Assembly (NCBI RefSeq): GCF_022376445.1
Contig: NW_025955063.1
Coordinates: 1-64,000, forward strand
DNA: 64,000 bases
DNA from: Fomitopsis serialis
Lineage: Eukaryota; Basidiomycota; Agaricomycetes; Polyporales; Fomitopsidaceae
Direction: 5' to 3'
A program made the translations under genes and the position numbers. Within the stretch, counting starts at the first letter, position 1. Every line of letters starts with the position of its first letter. The notes under the pieces were generated by a model, which saw only the letters and a program-made list of their open reading frames with translations, was not told where the DNA came from and made no database searches. Below are positions 10,569 to 22,859 of this stretch, one piece after another.

Positions 10569-12782
10569 ATGATTGCGAAGGTTCCTGCGTTGGACTTGGA
10601 AGAGCCTGTCGTCCTCCATGAGGACCTCGCGACGACATTCACCGGAGTCGTCCATCCCGTTTCCACTGCTGAGGCGCCCGTGCACCAGTATCGCGGGATC
10701 CAGTACGCTAGCATACCTGCGCGCTTCCGTCAGTCGAGGTTAAACACCATCTACCCTCTCCTGACGGATGCCAGTCACTACGGGTGAGTTCAAGATGGCT
10801 GTGTGGGCGAGCCGTACGCTGATTCTGGTCTGCTTTAGTCCTATCTGCCCGCAGCCAAGACATCCAGGCGCGGACGCACAACTCTTTGGCATATCTGAGG
10901 ACAACATCCCTGTCCAAGTCCTCAAACAAAATGAACTCGATTGTCTAAATCTTAATATAACCTGTCCCGGCGACGCGACCCCAGAGTCGCGTCTGCCTGT
11001 CATGCTTTGGATACACGGGTACGTGCACGCGACTTAGCCTACATCATGCCTCCTCATCGTCTTGCAGGGGCGGAAACCGTGGCTCGGGTTCAAAATGGGT
11101 CTACGACGGCGGCGCCTTCGTGCAAAAGAGCATGCTCATTGGCAAGCCAGTGATCATGGTCACCTTCAAGTGCGTATAGCCTTTTCCCTCTGTATTGCAG
11201 GTGCTCATGTGATCTCGCAGCTATCGGCTTGGTCTGCTAGGCTTCGCTGCCAGCCCTGCTCTGCGCGAGGACAACAAGGCCGCAGGCGACGAGGGCGTCG
11301 GTAACTACGGTACGCATGTCTCTGTTCATCGTCATGCATAGCGACCCCGCGTCTGACATCATTCATTCAAAAGGCCTCCGTGACCAGCGCCGAGCGCTAG
11401 AGTGGGTTTACCACTTCATCTCAGCATTCGGCGGCGATCCCTCGAATATCACGCTCTTCGGCGAGTCAACAGGCGCCGCCGACATTCTCTGCCACCTCCA
11501 TTCTGCCGCAAACGAAAAGCAGCCTCTCTTCCGGCGCGCCATCGTTCAGAGCGCCAACATGGATCTCGAGCTTCCGACCGTCCACACCGCGGGCTGGCAC
11601 ATGTCCAGATACATGGCCGCGTTGCATGTGCAGAGCGTCGGCGAACTCCGCGCTCTAGAAGCGGAAAAGCTCGTCGCGCTCGGTGGGAGCGTGCGCGCCG
11701 TCGACGACGGCGTGTTCTTCCACAAACACTTCTCGGGCTCTCTCATCCCTGAGGCTGAGCAGCCAGCAGAACACCGACGCGGCCGACCGCACCATCCCCC
11801 ACACAGTTACAGCCACAATCACCTACGCCTCCTCTCCCGTTCTCGATCGCGTGCGCGTCACACGCCCGTGTCGGCGCACCACCAGCCGCTCCTCATCGGC
11901 GACTGCAGCGACGAGGCGCTCCTCTGGGCGCGCCCCGCCTCAAATTGGTCCGCGACGGCGATCGAGCGGCGCGTGCGCGCTGTATGCCAGTCGCTCACGA
12001 AGGCGAGCGCGCTCCTCCGCGCGTACGACATCCACCCGCACGCGCCGCCAGAGGAGCTGCACGCCCGCGTGCTCGAGCTCATCAACGACGCGCGCTTCGC
12101 GTGGCCGACGGAATGCGTCGCTGCGCATGCGCGACGCGAGCGTGGCGGGCGCGGCGTGTACCGCTACGTGTTCGACCAGGAAGGACCCGGGCGCGCGGTC
12201 CCGCATCATGCAGTGGATCTGGTGTATCTCTTCGATAATGTCCCGTTGCCGACAGTCGCGTCGCAGAGCCCTGCGCAGCTCATGCCGGAGCACTTTGACT
12301 CGGACTCCGACGACGAAGACTCCCCGAGGCAGCTCTGCGGCGAGCATGCCTACATCGAAGTCCACGAGCACGTCGCCGTACACGGCCACGCGCTCGCGCC
12401 GTGCCTCGCGAGCCTGAGCGCGCTCACGCTCGACGCGGAGACGGACAGTGGTGCGTCTGACTCGGACATGTCGACCGACAGCGGGTTCGTGGACGACTGG
12501 GGCGTGCCCGTCGTGGACGACTACGCGTACTCGCGCGTGCGCGACGCGATGCAGGCGCGCTGGCTCGCATTCGCGTGGGGCGAGGCGCCGTGGGCGGAGG
12601 ACAAGGTGTTCGTGTTCGGACCCGAGGGCGAGACGGGCGAGCGGTCGATGAGCATTTTCGAGGGACGCAGGAGGGCGAGGGTGTGGAGGGAGGTGTTGGA
12701 GCCGCTCGGGATGCAGCTCGTGCAGAAGGTCGGCGCGGAGCTTGCGAATGGCCCGGTGGTGCCGGTGAGGGGGCACTGGTGA
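10569..12782 (+). CDS. Type-B carboxylesterase (alpha/beta hydrolase)
   Basis: Five exons fit: 10569-10783, 10839-11018, 11068-11169, 11221-11309, 11374-12782 (664 aa, all GT-AG). The fold is the carboxylesterase/cholinesterase type. HGGG (about residue 131) forms the oxyanion hole; GESTGA holds the nucleophile Ser (about 227); VPHHAVDLVYLF (about 475) supplies the likely catalytic His. The third member of the triad is not placed with confidence. It would hydrolyse carboxylic esters; the natural substrate is unknown. I see no clear N-terminal signal peptide. Residues about 320-370 are Arg/His-rich and poorly conserved; an unrecognised in-frame intron there is possible. The last exon is strongly GC-biased. 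A truncated copy of its 3' part lies at about 16.1 kb. Confidence 0.88.
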
Positions 12783-13696
12783 TGAGTGGCCGGTGGTTAT
12801 TACACCGACGGTTTATGCGTTTGGATCTCTTTGACTTCTAGGGTTTCTTCAATTGGGCTCATCGTTGTGTTGGCATGCATCATCTTACACTCACATCATA
12901 TCGTCTATGTATTCCACGATCTCTGCATGGACATGTCCGTAACATCCACAATAATGTACTCGCATGTAACATATACGTGTATCTAGTAGTGTAATGCAAC
13001 TCGGTTCTGATTAAACTTCCAAAGATGCTTGTTTCCGGTGTATATATAAGTAGTTGAGGATTGTGCCGTGCCCTCGGCTTTCAAACTCCGGCGGGTGCCA
13101 GTGACCGCCACCGCGGTCGACCCGTGTATTATACAGTTCAAGTTGCCTGCATTCCGACCTTCTCCCACAATGATTGCATCGGCTCACTAGTAGGCATGAG
13201 CTACTAGTGTAGCGCTTGCTTATATGTGGCCGAAACTGTAGAAGGGCTGAGGTGCGATCATGAACAAATTCAGGCTGCAATCACCGTGTACGTATACCTA
13301 CTCATTTCGAAGAGTGCAGGAAGGCAGTTTCCGGACTCCGTTGCATGTGGGCCGGTACTAGACCAGTCGGTCAGAGAGCCGCTCCGAGTCTGATCCCACG
13401 CGCAGATAGCATGGGTACCACAAGCGTTAAGTATTAGCGGGGTACTCGACTGACAGTACTGCCACGCCGCTGTCTCTCCCTCATACGTCCCCAGACAGGT
13501 ACGTCTCATTCGATACTCCTGTAAATTGGGGATGCTCGATACTCATGCCAGCCTGGCAGTGGATGTTATACTAGATGATGTCGGACCTTGACGTCAGTTC
13601 AGCACCGGTACAGGCTCTCAGTGGAGTTGGTCTGTCCTTCAATTTCGGCGCAAACGTTGCTCATTGCTTGATCAGATCCATCCGACGCTCCCATCC
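12783..13696. other. Intergenic, carboxylesterase to F-box C
   Basis: Holds the esterase 3' flank and the F-box C 5' flank. I see no gene, repeat or RNA here. Confidence 0.4.
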
Positions 13697-15242
13697 ATGC
13701 CTTTGGGCACAGACGTCGAAACGGTACCCCGCATACTGTATGGCGCAAATAATGACCGCCACGGAGATCGTGATGATGGTGAAGATCACTGTCATCTTCA
13801 CGCGACCAGACAAATCAGCAAAGAACGGTCTCTCCAAGGCTCCTTGCCGCTGACCCTTTCTGATCGCATCCCAATCGAGACCTTCGAAAACATCATCGAC
13901 TGGATGGAAAGCCACGCCCTGCTCGCCGCGGCATTAGTCAGTCGGGTCTGGCATCCTCGCGCCGTTCATAACCTCTATCATACCGTGCGTCTCCAGTCAC
14001 GCAAAGACTTCGACCTTCTGGTTCATCAGCTGCAAACGTCACCTCGCATCAAGCAGAGGTTATCAACCACTCGTGAACTATGTGTTCATCGCGACTATCC
14101 TGATCTATTTCATCGCGACTATCGTCGAGCCTGCTTGGAACAAGGCCTCGACTCCCTAAATCTGGATGTCCTGCCTATTGTCTTTGCCAATTCACTGCCC
14201 GCTCTGCGAGTCCTCGACATCGCTGGGTTTTCGCATCCTCCCATGCACCCAACTTTCTACCTTGCATTGTCTCACTTCAAGCACGTTACATCGTTGCGGT
14301 TGCATGGAATCATGCTTAGAAACGTTACTCAGCTGCAACAGATCGTCTGCGCGCTCCTGGGGCTGAAAGAAGTCGTTCTGGAACTCCTGATACCGATACA
14401 TCAGTTCTCTGGTACACGATTCCGGACTCTATGTGAAACGCGACTCGAGCGACTCGAAGTCCATGCAGACCCGGCGGACTCAGATGAACTGATCACAAGC
14501 ATACATCCATTCGATCCAATCATCACCTGGCTTGTAGACTCAGGAGTCTGCAGCTCCCTCTCCGAATTGGTGATATCCCGGGTCTTCAGAGATGATCCCT
14601 ACCCGGGCCCCTACCCGCGTTACCGCTACTGCTCGAACGGTCTTTTAGCCAAGCAAGTTAATCGACTGCTCGAGACGAGTGGGTCATCTCTGACCTCTTT
14701 TCGTGGTGATCAAAATGAATTCCGCTTCCGTGGTAAGTTCCCTCTACCGTCTTCGTTTGTCAACCGCCGGCGCTAACTCTTGGACAATCCGAGACTCTCG
14801 ATCTCCTTTCAGTCTAGTGCACAACACGACTTTAAGTCAATTGATATTGTACCTCTACCCTCGGGCTGGACGGAAGACACGCGCGTGGCAATTGGCAAGC
14901 CAGCTGCATGCTATCCTTTACACCGTTCGGAGCCATGAGCTTCGTCACATCGCCATCCATCTCAGGGGCCTGAGCCCCGAGAACCTCAAGGAGCATGACC
15001 TCGCTGACACTCCGGCTTTGCGGAACTATCACGACGTCATGGAGAAGCCGTGCTTCCGCGCATTGACGGACGTCCACGTCAAGTTAGAATTTACTTCTAG
15101 GCCTCATGCACATGACCTACTCTGCAACGATGCGCACAAACTGGACTACCTCGCGATGTTGACGAAGACCATATTCCGGCCGATGCTCTTACCGTGGCAT
15201 GATCGTGGTATAGTCAGCATCGACTCGGATTACGCGGGGTAG
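13697..15242 (+). CDS. F-box protein C (subfamily 1)
   Basis: Third member of the A/B subfamily, here on the plus strand; 494 aa predicted. Exons 13697-14732 and 14794-15242. The intron (donor GTAAGT, CTAAC branch, acceptor CCGAG) sits at the same phase-1 site as in A and B, just before HNTTL. The acceptor lacks a pyrimidine tract, but the better-looking CAG 20 nt downstream breaks the frame, so CCGAG is preferred. The F-box segment is RIPIETFENIIDW with ALVSRVWHPRA. The C-terminal block has PWHDRGIVSI. The start is the first ATG in frame; an upstream exon cannot be excluded. Function as an SCF receptor is inferred from the domain only. Confidence 0.83.
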
Positions 15243-16034
15243 AGGATGCTCAGTCGCTCCGCACATAATCCTTGATAATGTCAGTGTACTCAATCTGTCC
15301 GCCTGACGCTGACTGAGTCTGCAATGGCTTGTGCAGGACGCATGACTTATTACGCACAAACACCATCGTATACCATACCTACATCATCTTCACGCCCTCC
15401 CCGTCTATCGAAAATCAGACCAACGTGCTCCGGGAGCTACCGAATCCCCGTCGTGTCTATTATGCTGGTGTGCTCATATGCAAGTTACGTTGAATACTCT
15501 GCTTTATTCATGTCGCTCAATCCCCATAAGAGTGAGAGCGCAGAAATTCCCAACCCATTAGTGGTTTCCGTACCCAGATAGTGCTTGTATTCTTCGTCAC
15601 GTCATGCCTTGTCGCACTTGCACTGCCTGACGTGTGAGGCTACGCGTTTCGGCACTGATCCACGCCAACGCGCTATTCGCAACGACGAATGTGAACAAGG
15701 CGCCGCGATTCGGCTTTGAGTCTGCGCGAGTTCGTTCAGGCTCATTACGCCGTTCGAGGCCGAAAAGTAGCACAAGGCTACCCGTCTGCATGTGACGTGG
15801 GCTCAGCCGGTGAAGTGGATATACAACTGGTCGGCAGCTGGGAAGGAAGGGTAGGAAACACAACCTTTAACAAGAGTGCTAAGCTAACGAAAAACTTAGC
15901 ATCGCGAAGCGGGTAGAGCTAGCACGTACATTGAATTTATTGTTAGACGCGTCGCTGCCCATGCACGGTGTCAATGAGCCTGAGTGACGCGGCGTATACC
16001 CTTGTATGCCAATCCTTCCAGGGGTTAAGTAGAA
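15243..16034. other. Intergenic, F-box C to esterase remnant
   Basis: Only short unsupported frames; nothing recognisable. Confidence 0.35.
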
Positions 16035-16305
16035 GGGGGATTCCGAGTCGGGCTTCCCGTTGGTTGGGACGTTGAAGTCCACCGCACGAGCATACGCCGC
16101 GGTCCACGGCCACTCGGAAGCGCTGTCTCGCAAGCCTCAACGCGCTCACGTTCCACGCAGAGACAGACAGTCGCGCGTCGGATTCGGTTATGTCGACGTC
16201 GATGTACTGCTGATTTATATATCTGCAACCGGGTGGGCCCACCCTGGTCCGCTATGCGTACTCGCATTGGCTCGTGTTCGCGTATGCTGTGGCACGTATC
16301 ATCAA
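16035..16305 (+). pseudogene. Truncated duplicate of the carboxylesterase 3' part
   Basis: The DNA here resembles 12,340-12,590 of the carboxylesterase. Shared stretches include GAAGTCCAC, GTCCACGGCCAC, CAACGCGCTCACG/GAGCGCGCTCACG, a GAGAC.GACAGT block and GCGTACTCGC. The reading frame is broken, and the catalytic Ser region and everything upstream of it are absent. It is a decayed fragment that cannot encode an esterase. It lies on the same strand as the parent, with F-box C between them, so a local tandem duplication followed by deletion is likely. Confidence 0.75.
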
Positions 16306-16542
16306 TCGCGTTTTGGTCTCAGGTTGAACCCTGTAAAGCAAAATCATAGGTTAGCAGCACATGATGGGAGCACGCATACCGTTGGCATTGACTCCGTGTA
16401 AGTCTTGTAGGAGTTCACGACCACGGGAAGACTTCAAATGACAATCGCATGGCTTGGGGCTCGAGAAGTAAACGATCTGCATTGTTATGCAGCATCCGGA
16501 CGTCGTTGTATACACAATGCACATAATGTATCAGACCCAGCG

Positions 16543-17972
16543 TCAGAGAACATCCTGCATCCACGGATGGGCAAGGAGCTGTGCCGCCGACCACCGCTCT
16601 TCTGGATCGATGGTCAACGCATGGAGAAGGAAGTCGACTACCTGTGGTAGCTCTTCGGCTGGATGGCCTGCCCGGGAAAGCAAATCTTCGAGGGTTATCC
16701 CGTACGCAGAAGGTCGGAGGAGGTGACCTGAAAGGAAGTCTAGAATTAGGGGTGATCAGGTTCCGAGGACGTGACCGCCTTACCCGATTCATCGAAGTAC
16801 TGCTTAGCAGCAACACCCTTGGCTACAAAGCTCTGAGGGAAGGGGCCGAGCAGACCGACCATTTGTGAGAGATGTGTTTGCGTGTGGTCCATGCCAGTCT
16901 CTTCGTTCTGCCACGCAGGATCAAAGAGAATCGCGCCTCGCGCGAATTCGTACATCTGCAAAGCGGACTAATTAATCTGTGAGTTCGTGCATCGCAAAAT
17001 GACTTACGAGGCATCCGAAGTTCCAGATATCGGTCTTGGTATCCCATGGTGCACCGATGAGAACCTCGGGGGATCGGAGAGCCAGGGGTTGGATCACCGC
17101 GGCCCATTGACGGGATGTCGTGTTCGCTAGAGACAGATTAGAATCAGAACATGCGAATGTCGCAGCACTCACCTGAGCCGAAGTCCGTGAGCTTGTAAGT
17201 TATGCTGAAAAGATCCATGATCTCGATATCCTTCGTAGTCTGGTCCTCTGCGAACCCGATCCCAGTCAATAGTATGTTGTCGCCCTTGATATCTATGACC
17301 TGTTTAGTGACCGACGTGACGTAGAAGACATAGCTCACCTGTATGGATGACGCCACACTCGTGCATGTATTGAAGGCCCTGGAGGACCTGCTTTGCTATG
17401 CGTTGAACTAATATCAACGGTAGGGAGCTAGGGAAGCTGTGGTACACATCAAGAACGCTCAAACCAAGCGGTTCAAGAATGAGACAGGTGTGTTTGCCAG
17501 TCGCCGGCCCGTGATGAACAAAAGAGTCGAGCAATTGACAGACGTGAGGCTTTCCGGGCGAGCTGGATGGACCACTTTGGAGCATGCGCAGGACACCAAG
17601 TTCATCAGGACCCTTGTTATTGTCGGACAGCCAAGATACCATGACCTTCATGGCGAATTCTTGCTCTGTTCTGAGAGTCGTCAATGTGCATCGTCAATGC
17701 TAGCTTGCATTATAGTGAAACATTACGAGCCTAATATCACGAACAAGCCAAACCGTGGAGTGCGTTCCATGACCCAACATCCTCAGAGCTCGATACTTCT
17801 CGTTAAATATCTCACCCTTAGCAACGGGATAGAGTTTGGTCTGATCTAGGTCGAGAGGCAGGGGTGTGGACATGCGAGTGATGCGAATCATTGAGCCAGA
17901 GTCAGACCGGCGCGCGGACTGATTGGATGTTCCCGATATATAGTCTCGCAGGGAGGAGAAAGCGCGGTACAT
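16543..17972 (-). CDS. SRPK-family serine/threonine protein kinase
   Basis: Six exons fit: 17972-17731, 17670-17339, 17292-17173, 17126-17008, 16955-16784, 16727-16543 (389 aa). Kinase landmarks appear in order: Gly-loop GHGTHSTVW, the ATP-binding Lys in FAMKV, catalytic loop HTDIKGDN (the Arg of HRD is replaced by Thr, as is common in SRPK-like kinases), DFG in TDFGSG, and the SRPK signature QPLALRSPEV with DIWNFGCL. The protein is shorter than metazoan SRPKs and has no large spacer, like many fungal SRPK-like kinases. Family members phosphorylate SR-rich proteins; the target here is unknown. The first intron appears to use a GC donor (AG|GCTCGT). No GT donor in the right phase was found, and the joined frame DIRTEQEFAMK fits well. 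Confidence 0.88.
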
Positions 17973-18461
17973 GGTGACGGCGACCCCACTGAGCGAGCGT
18001 ACGACGTCGTAAAGGGTAATGAACGTTGAGAACAGAAGCTTCAGCCATCGGCAAGCATATCATGTACTGGCGCTCCCGATGCGGGCGCTTGCCATCTAGT
18101 ACATACTTGGTCTGAAAAGCTTCCGCGATGGTATGTACTTAGGCCGGCCGCCGTCATAAATGCTTGCGAATGGGAAATAAACCGTGGATGGGAATTGAAA
18201 GTAGGGGCTCCGTACGTGCAGACACGATGAAACGAGACTGGTCAGGAATCATAGTAACAATTGCAAGTTCAAGTTGTGCAGCGTCGAGGCTCTCTGTGAT
18301 GACAAGTCCGTAATTCAGTGGTTTCCCAAAGAGCCTCTCTATCTACATGCTCAACTATCCATGACAGAGGCGGGGCGCATGCATTTTGCGGATTCGACTT
18401 CTAGTGGGCCAACATTGATCGTACGCATGGCATCTATGACATCGTACACGACATTTGTGGA
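17973..18461. other. Intergenic, upstream of the kinase
   Basis: This is the 5' flank of the kinase. Short open frames only; nothing recognisable. Confidence 0.35.
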
Positions 18462-20054
18462 CTAACTCGACCCGAAAGATCTCCAAATTCTCCGTTGACA
18501 GGAGTATAGCGTGACGGATACTGGCCGCAGCTTGCAGTACTTGTTGGCATCACACCAATGTGTTTGCATCTTTCTGTCGAATGCCATATGTTCAACTTCA
18601 AGCAGACCCATATAAACGCTCGTACTTACAAACTCCTCCAATTTCCAGAGGTAACATACCTTCGGTGGTTTTTTGGGGACCAATACCGAAAAGCCAGGTC
18701 GCTCTTTCGGTACCAATGCCACAAAACCAAACACCAGACGGACATGCAGCCCTGCAAGTAGAGAGCAATGCAGCCGTGACAACAGTGGCCGCACCACCAA
18801 CGACTTGACCACCCGTGGAGCCCAGTGTTTATTCCCCCGCTCCAGACCGAGAGTCAGGACTATGGAGACGACCAAGTGGGGGTTTCGCTTGTGCAGGAGC
18901 GCGAGAGTCTCATCAAATCTCGGCCAATCCATGAATGACCACTGAGGGGCGCCATTTGAAAGCAGTGTCTGAATGATAGGCACGTGGAGAGCCCGCAGAC
19001 TGTTGGGAGTGCGAGAGAGAAATACCAGAAACGTCGGTGGAAACTTGTAGGTAGGCAAGTCGACGGTTTGAGAGCGAATTAGAACGACACCCAAGAACTT
19101 GAGGAGCGAGTGCTGAGATAGATCCATTGTCTCGAGCACTGTCAGGGACACTGGTTGGTTAATCATAGGTGGCAGTCATTGAGAACGTACGTACGGCCCG
19201 AATTCGCTGCACAGTGCACTGTGAGTTCCTCCAAGGTGTCCTTCGCTTCGTCCACCATTCCTAGGAACGACGTCTCCTCTGCCCGGTCACTTGACCAGCC
19301 CCACACAAATTTCTGGAAGGCGCATTTGAAAGGCGGTTGCCTGAGCACACTTAGCACCCACAAAGGCACTGGGTGCGTCGACGAGGCGATCGACATCTCC
19401 CGGATACAGATCTTAGAGTCCGAGGTGGCATTTCTGCTTGCCGGTAATCGCGCGGGCCCATGGAGTAGTAGGCTCTGTAGAGGAGGACGCAATTCCCGCA
19501 GATGCAGACATGACACTTGCGGAAAAGCGATGAGAAGGAGCAAGATGTCAGACGCCGAATCCAATGTGGTTGACATAACGTGTAGCGTCTGCAACCGCAG
19601 TAAGGTGAACAGTGATTGAGGCGGCTTATCGGGTATTCGTCGTCCAAGGCGTCGCCCGCGCGCATCGTCGGCCTACATTTGACATCCACGCCAACTAGCC
19701 GCAAGCAATTCACTTGGGCAATGCCGAGAGTACTTTTTCCAGGAGTGGTATGTCGGACGCCTCGGGATCCTCAGGACATCGAGACGTAGGCAGAATGCGA
19801 TGAGTGTGACATCGCGGACGCACTGCGCTACTCCAGTGCCAGTCGATGAGGATGAATGGATGATGTTTGTAATGCTCTACAGCGATCGACGCCCTTCAGC
19901 GAGACCGCTTTGAATAGGTATCGCCGCGTCCTTGATACCCATGCCCGCTGTGTCAATGCGCATGCTCGGAGGGTCGGAAAGTTGGATGACAGCTTGTCGA
20001 TGATGTCTCCCATAGTTCGGGTGGCAGCGCAACATGTAATGGTTGCGAGTCCAT
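18462..20054 (-). pseudogene. F-box pseudogene D (subfamily 2, decayed copy of F)
   Basis: Clear homologue of intact genes E and F, read leftward from an ATG at 20054 (MDSQPLHVALPPELW). The frame shifts after LPPELW, again after the F-box (TQRAWVSRTRRYLFKAV), near the SSSTGTGVAQ segment, and once more at ALDDEY/PDKPPQSLFTL. The 3' part (19163-19594) and the second exon (MDLSQHS onward, with NGAPQWSFMDWPRFDETL) are still open. The conserved intron before LETMDLSQHS is recognisable (donor GTACGT at about 19194). The extreme C-terminal frame (about 18462-18700) runs past the family's end. It cannot make a full-length F-box protein. Its partner pseudogene H lies upstream, just as F lies next to G. 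Confidence 0.8.
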
Positions 20055-20961
20055 CGCACTAGATCATATACAGGTGTGTGCGCAGCCTCCAGCCATTCGT
20101 GAGTGCATTACGGATGCGACGGTAAGAGCAGCTCTCACGGAATGTCAGGTCTTTAAGCCGCGGTACGTTCACGTCTTGACCAAGAGTTCGCGCTCAGCGT
20201 AGCTGTGCGAGTGCTACAACCAAGGGCCGCAGAATCACCCAAAATTTGGATTCAATCACCGAATTGCATCTGTTAGAGAATATTATTCCCCGCCAGATTG
20301 TAGGACATACCTGCGAGGCAAAGAAGGCAGCGAAACCCCTGAGGAGGGAGAGAGACCCCTGATCAATCGATCTGATCAAGTGCGGGTCAGTAAAGCTGAT
20401 GGGCGTTGCATTCACACGATCCTGATTCTAGGTCACGCAATCATGCCTGTGGCGTTCAGTCAGTGTAAGGCATATGTCTATGCGTGAGTATTGAACCGAC
20501 GACGCTGCAATGGGCTTGACAGCGCGATACAGACTCACGAAACCTTTGAAATCGGGGAGTGTGCAATGCATCCTGGCTCCGGCATGTGGGCGTCGATGCA
20601 CTACACCACACCATATCATCGCACTACACGGAGGCATGCTGTGATAACAACAATGGTAGCGATGTCTCGTCAAGAGAACCGTTCCTAGCGTCCGAGTCGG
20701 TTCAACCTGATGCATCACCAAGTAATCGCGAGAGTGGCAAGCGTGTTCAGAATTCGAGGAGCATGAAAGAGGCAGAGAATAGGTGGATAACAGGCGACAG
20801 GAGTCGACGTTGAGCGTAGACTGCGACCTGCGAAAGGAGTCAGCAGCCCACCGGACGTGTGAGAGAAAGTACTATGCATACCTCATTGTCTCCGTTCAGA
20901 TACCCAACTGGCCCGTTCGTTGTAGGGCATGCACTGCTGCTCAACAAGGATCAGACAAGGG
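20055..20961. other. Intergenic between F-box pseudogenes D and H
   Basis: No gene is seen. Part of it (about 20,755-20,835) weakly resembles the matching spacer between F and G (about 46,755-46,840), so it belongs to the duplicated segment. Confidence 0.45.
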
Positions 20962-22340
20962 CTAGATATCAACATAGAGCAGCTTACCGCGCAATGATTC
21001 CACGGCATCATGAGGTATAGGAAGCCAGCAGGACAGTCCGGAGTCGTCAAGAGGATGCGTGAGTGGACCACCCCTTACCACCGCTTTGATCATCATGCCC
21101 GCAACCAGGCTGTTACGTAGCCGATCCACCAATGGCCCGACGATGTCGGGAATAGTATCTCCGTCGGATTTAGACGACGTGAGGTCGAAGGTAACCCGCA
21201 ACGCAGGTTTCTTCTTCGCGAGGACGGCTAGAGAGCGATCGAGAGCCGGCCAGTCAAAGAACTCCCAGGACATACGCTCCACAAGGGGTACGGGGAGCCT
21301 TATGTAGAAGGTTAGGTCGCGCAAACGCCCGAGATGGAGACGAGCCAGGAAGGTCGGAAGAGCGGTGTACGGCTTGCTATCCACGTCGAAGCAACCGTAC
21401 GAAAATCCAAGAAGAAGGGTTTGCAGGCTGGTGTGCTTCGTCAAGTCGGCCTGTCGCAGGACTAAACAAAGTGAATACAATGCATTGAATCGCGCCATAG
21501 ATACACTCACACGAGTCGTTCCAGATCATGAGGTGTAGGTATTCGAGAGACTGCTTTGATGACATAATGGCATCGAACATGCGAGGGTCGTCGTCGCCAG
21601 CGTAAAAACAGTCCACCTGTCGTAGACGAAGCTCGAATGGATACCGTGATAAACCACGTAGGACGATCGCCGTGTCTATGATACCGGAGGCTACAACGGG
21701 AGATGTGATGGTCGTAAGAGCGGGCATACTTGCTGTGTCATTTGCCTTGATATCCAGTGTCGGTTTCTCCAGGTCTAGTGGTTGGTCGATTTGCATGTTC
21801 ATGAGTACTAGTCTCGTGAGGGACGGAAAGCATGTACAGAGCGTCCAGAAGTCTGCCCCAAGTCCTGAAAGACACCAGGGAGATACTAAGGCTCGAGATC
21901 CAGGATGAAGAGAACAGAGAACCTATAGAGGTAGCATTGATGTCCACCTGTTCATCGTAAGAAGCCTCGGAAACCCAGGCGACGAGTTCGTTGTAGTTGC
22001 AGGAGGTCAACTGCAATGAATCGATGTTCGGCAGGTGACGAAACGCCCATCGAGCAGCGTCGCGCCATTCAGGCCGAGTGTATCCATCAGAGCTGAACTT
22101 GACAGTCCGGACATAGTCTTGTATGCTGGTGCCTGCCGCTACCGACGACTTCAGAATGGCAACGAAGGAGAGACAGTGATCGACTTCTGTAAGGATGACG
22201 GTCTCGAAGAGGTGACGACGAGCCCACGTCTCCCACGCCCAGCAAGTCAAGCTGCACGCCGACAGAGAACGACGGTCGTCGCAGAGGTCGTCCAGTATGT
22301 TCCGACAAAGGTTCCGGTGGGAAGACTGGTATCGACAGTG
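20962..22340 (-). pseudogene. F-box pseudogene H (subfamily 3, decayed copy of G)
   Basis: Aligns along its whole length with intact gene G. Three lesions are visible against G: the start ATG of G is missing; one extra C lies in the segment just before the F-box (GGAACCTTTG against GGAACTTTG); and one extra base follows the VSFRTWG segment (TTGGGGCAGACTT against TTGGGAAGACTT). The F-box core (DRRSLSACSLTCWAWETW), the middle (NDTASMPALTTI) and the last exon (LRQADLTKHTSL, MSWEFFDWPALDRSL) are otherwise well kept, and the intron after the NDS codons is conserved. Two of the lesions are single-base and could be assembly errors, but the lost ATG argues for real decay. Confidence 0.75.
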
Positions 22341-22859
22341 TCGTCGACAGAGCGCTCTGTGTACGAAGAACCGCATATATGCGTGTTTTTACGTGAGCTC
22401 CCGTGAAAGGATAGCACATACAACGACTCACCCGAACAGACGGTGCCATTTTCGCGCCAGAGTCCGACGTAAATCTCCTCCAATGATCTTCTGACGACTC
22501 GACTGTTTGAGCACAGCTAGAGCACAAACTTCCGACACAAATCTGAAGCCACGAAGCCTGGTGGTAGGTCCAGTATAAAATAGAACTACGAGCCGGCGCA
22601 CGCGTGCACTGCGATGCGATAGTCGTTGGGAGACGAGGCAACTTCGCGGAACGGCGACTCGTAATTAGTTGCAGGCGGCCCTCTTCAAGCAGCCACATGG
22701 CAAGCGTGCGTGGCTTCAGATTCAGATCGGGGCGGACGTGCCAAACGTATGCCCAACGTACGCGTACTATGCACAGGGTCACTGGCAAATATTGCCAACG
22801 TACTATGCCAAGTACTGAGAATATGCTCTCTGTTAGTTGATCTGTCTGATGTGCTCCGT

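Noticed and set aside
9787..10572. 261-codon frame before the carboxylesterase
   Set aside because: No recognised domain, Pro/Arg-rich, and runs into the esterase start; more likely leader or promoter sequence.
11940..12776. Long open frame on the minus strand inside the carboxylesterase last exon
   Set aside because: It is the complement of a GC-rich exon with low-complexity Arg/Val/His composition; the plus-strand frame has the catalytic motifs.
20055..20961. Spacer between D and H considered as a separate gene
   Set aside because: Frames are short and partly resemble the F-G spacer, so it is duplicated intergenic sequence.
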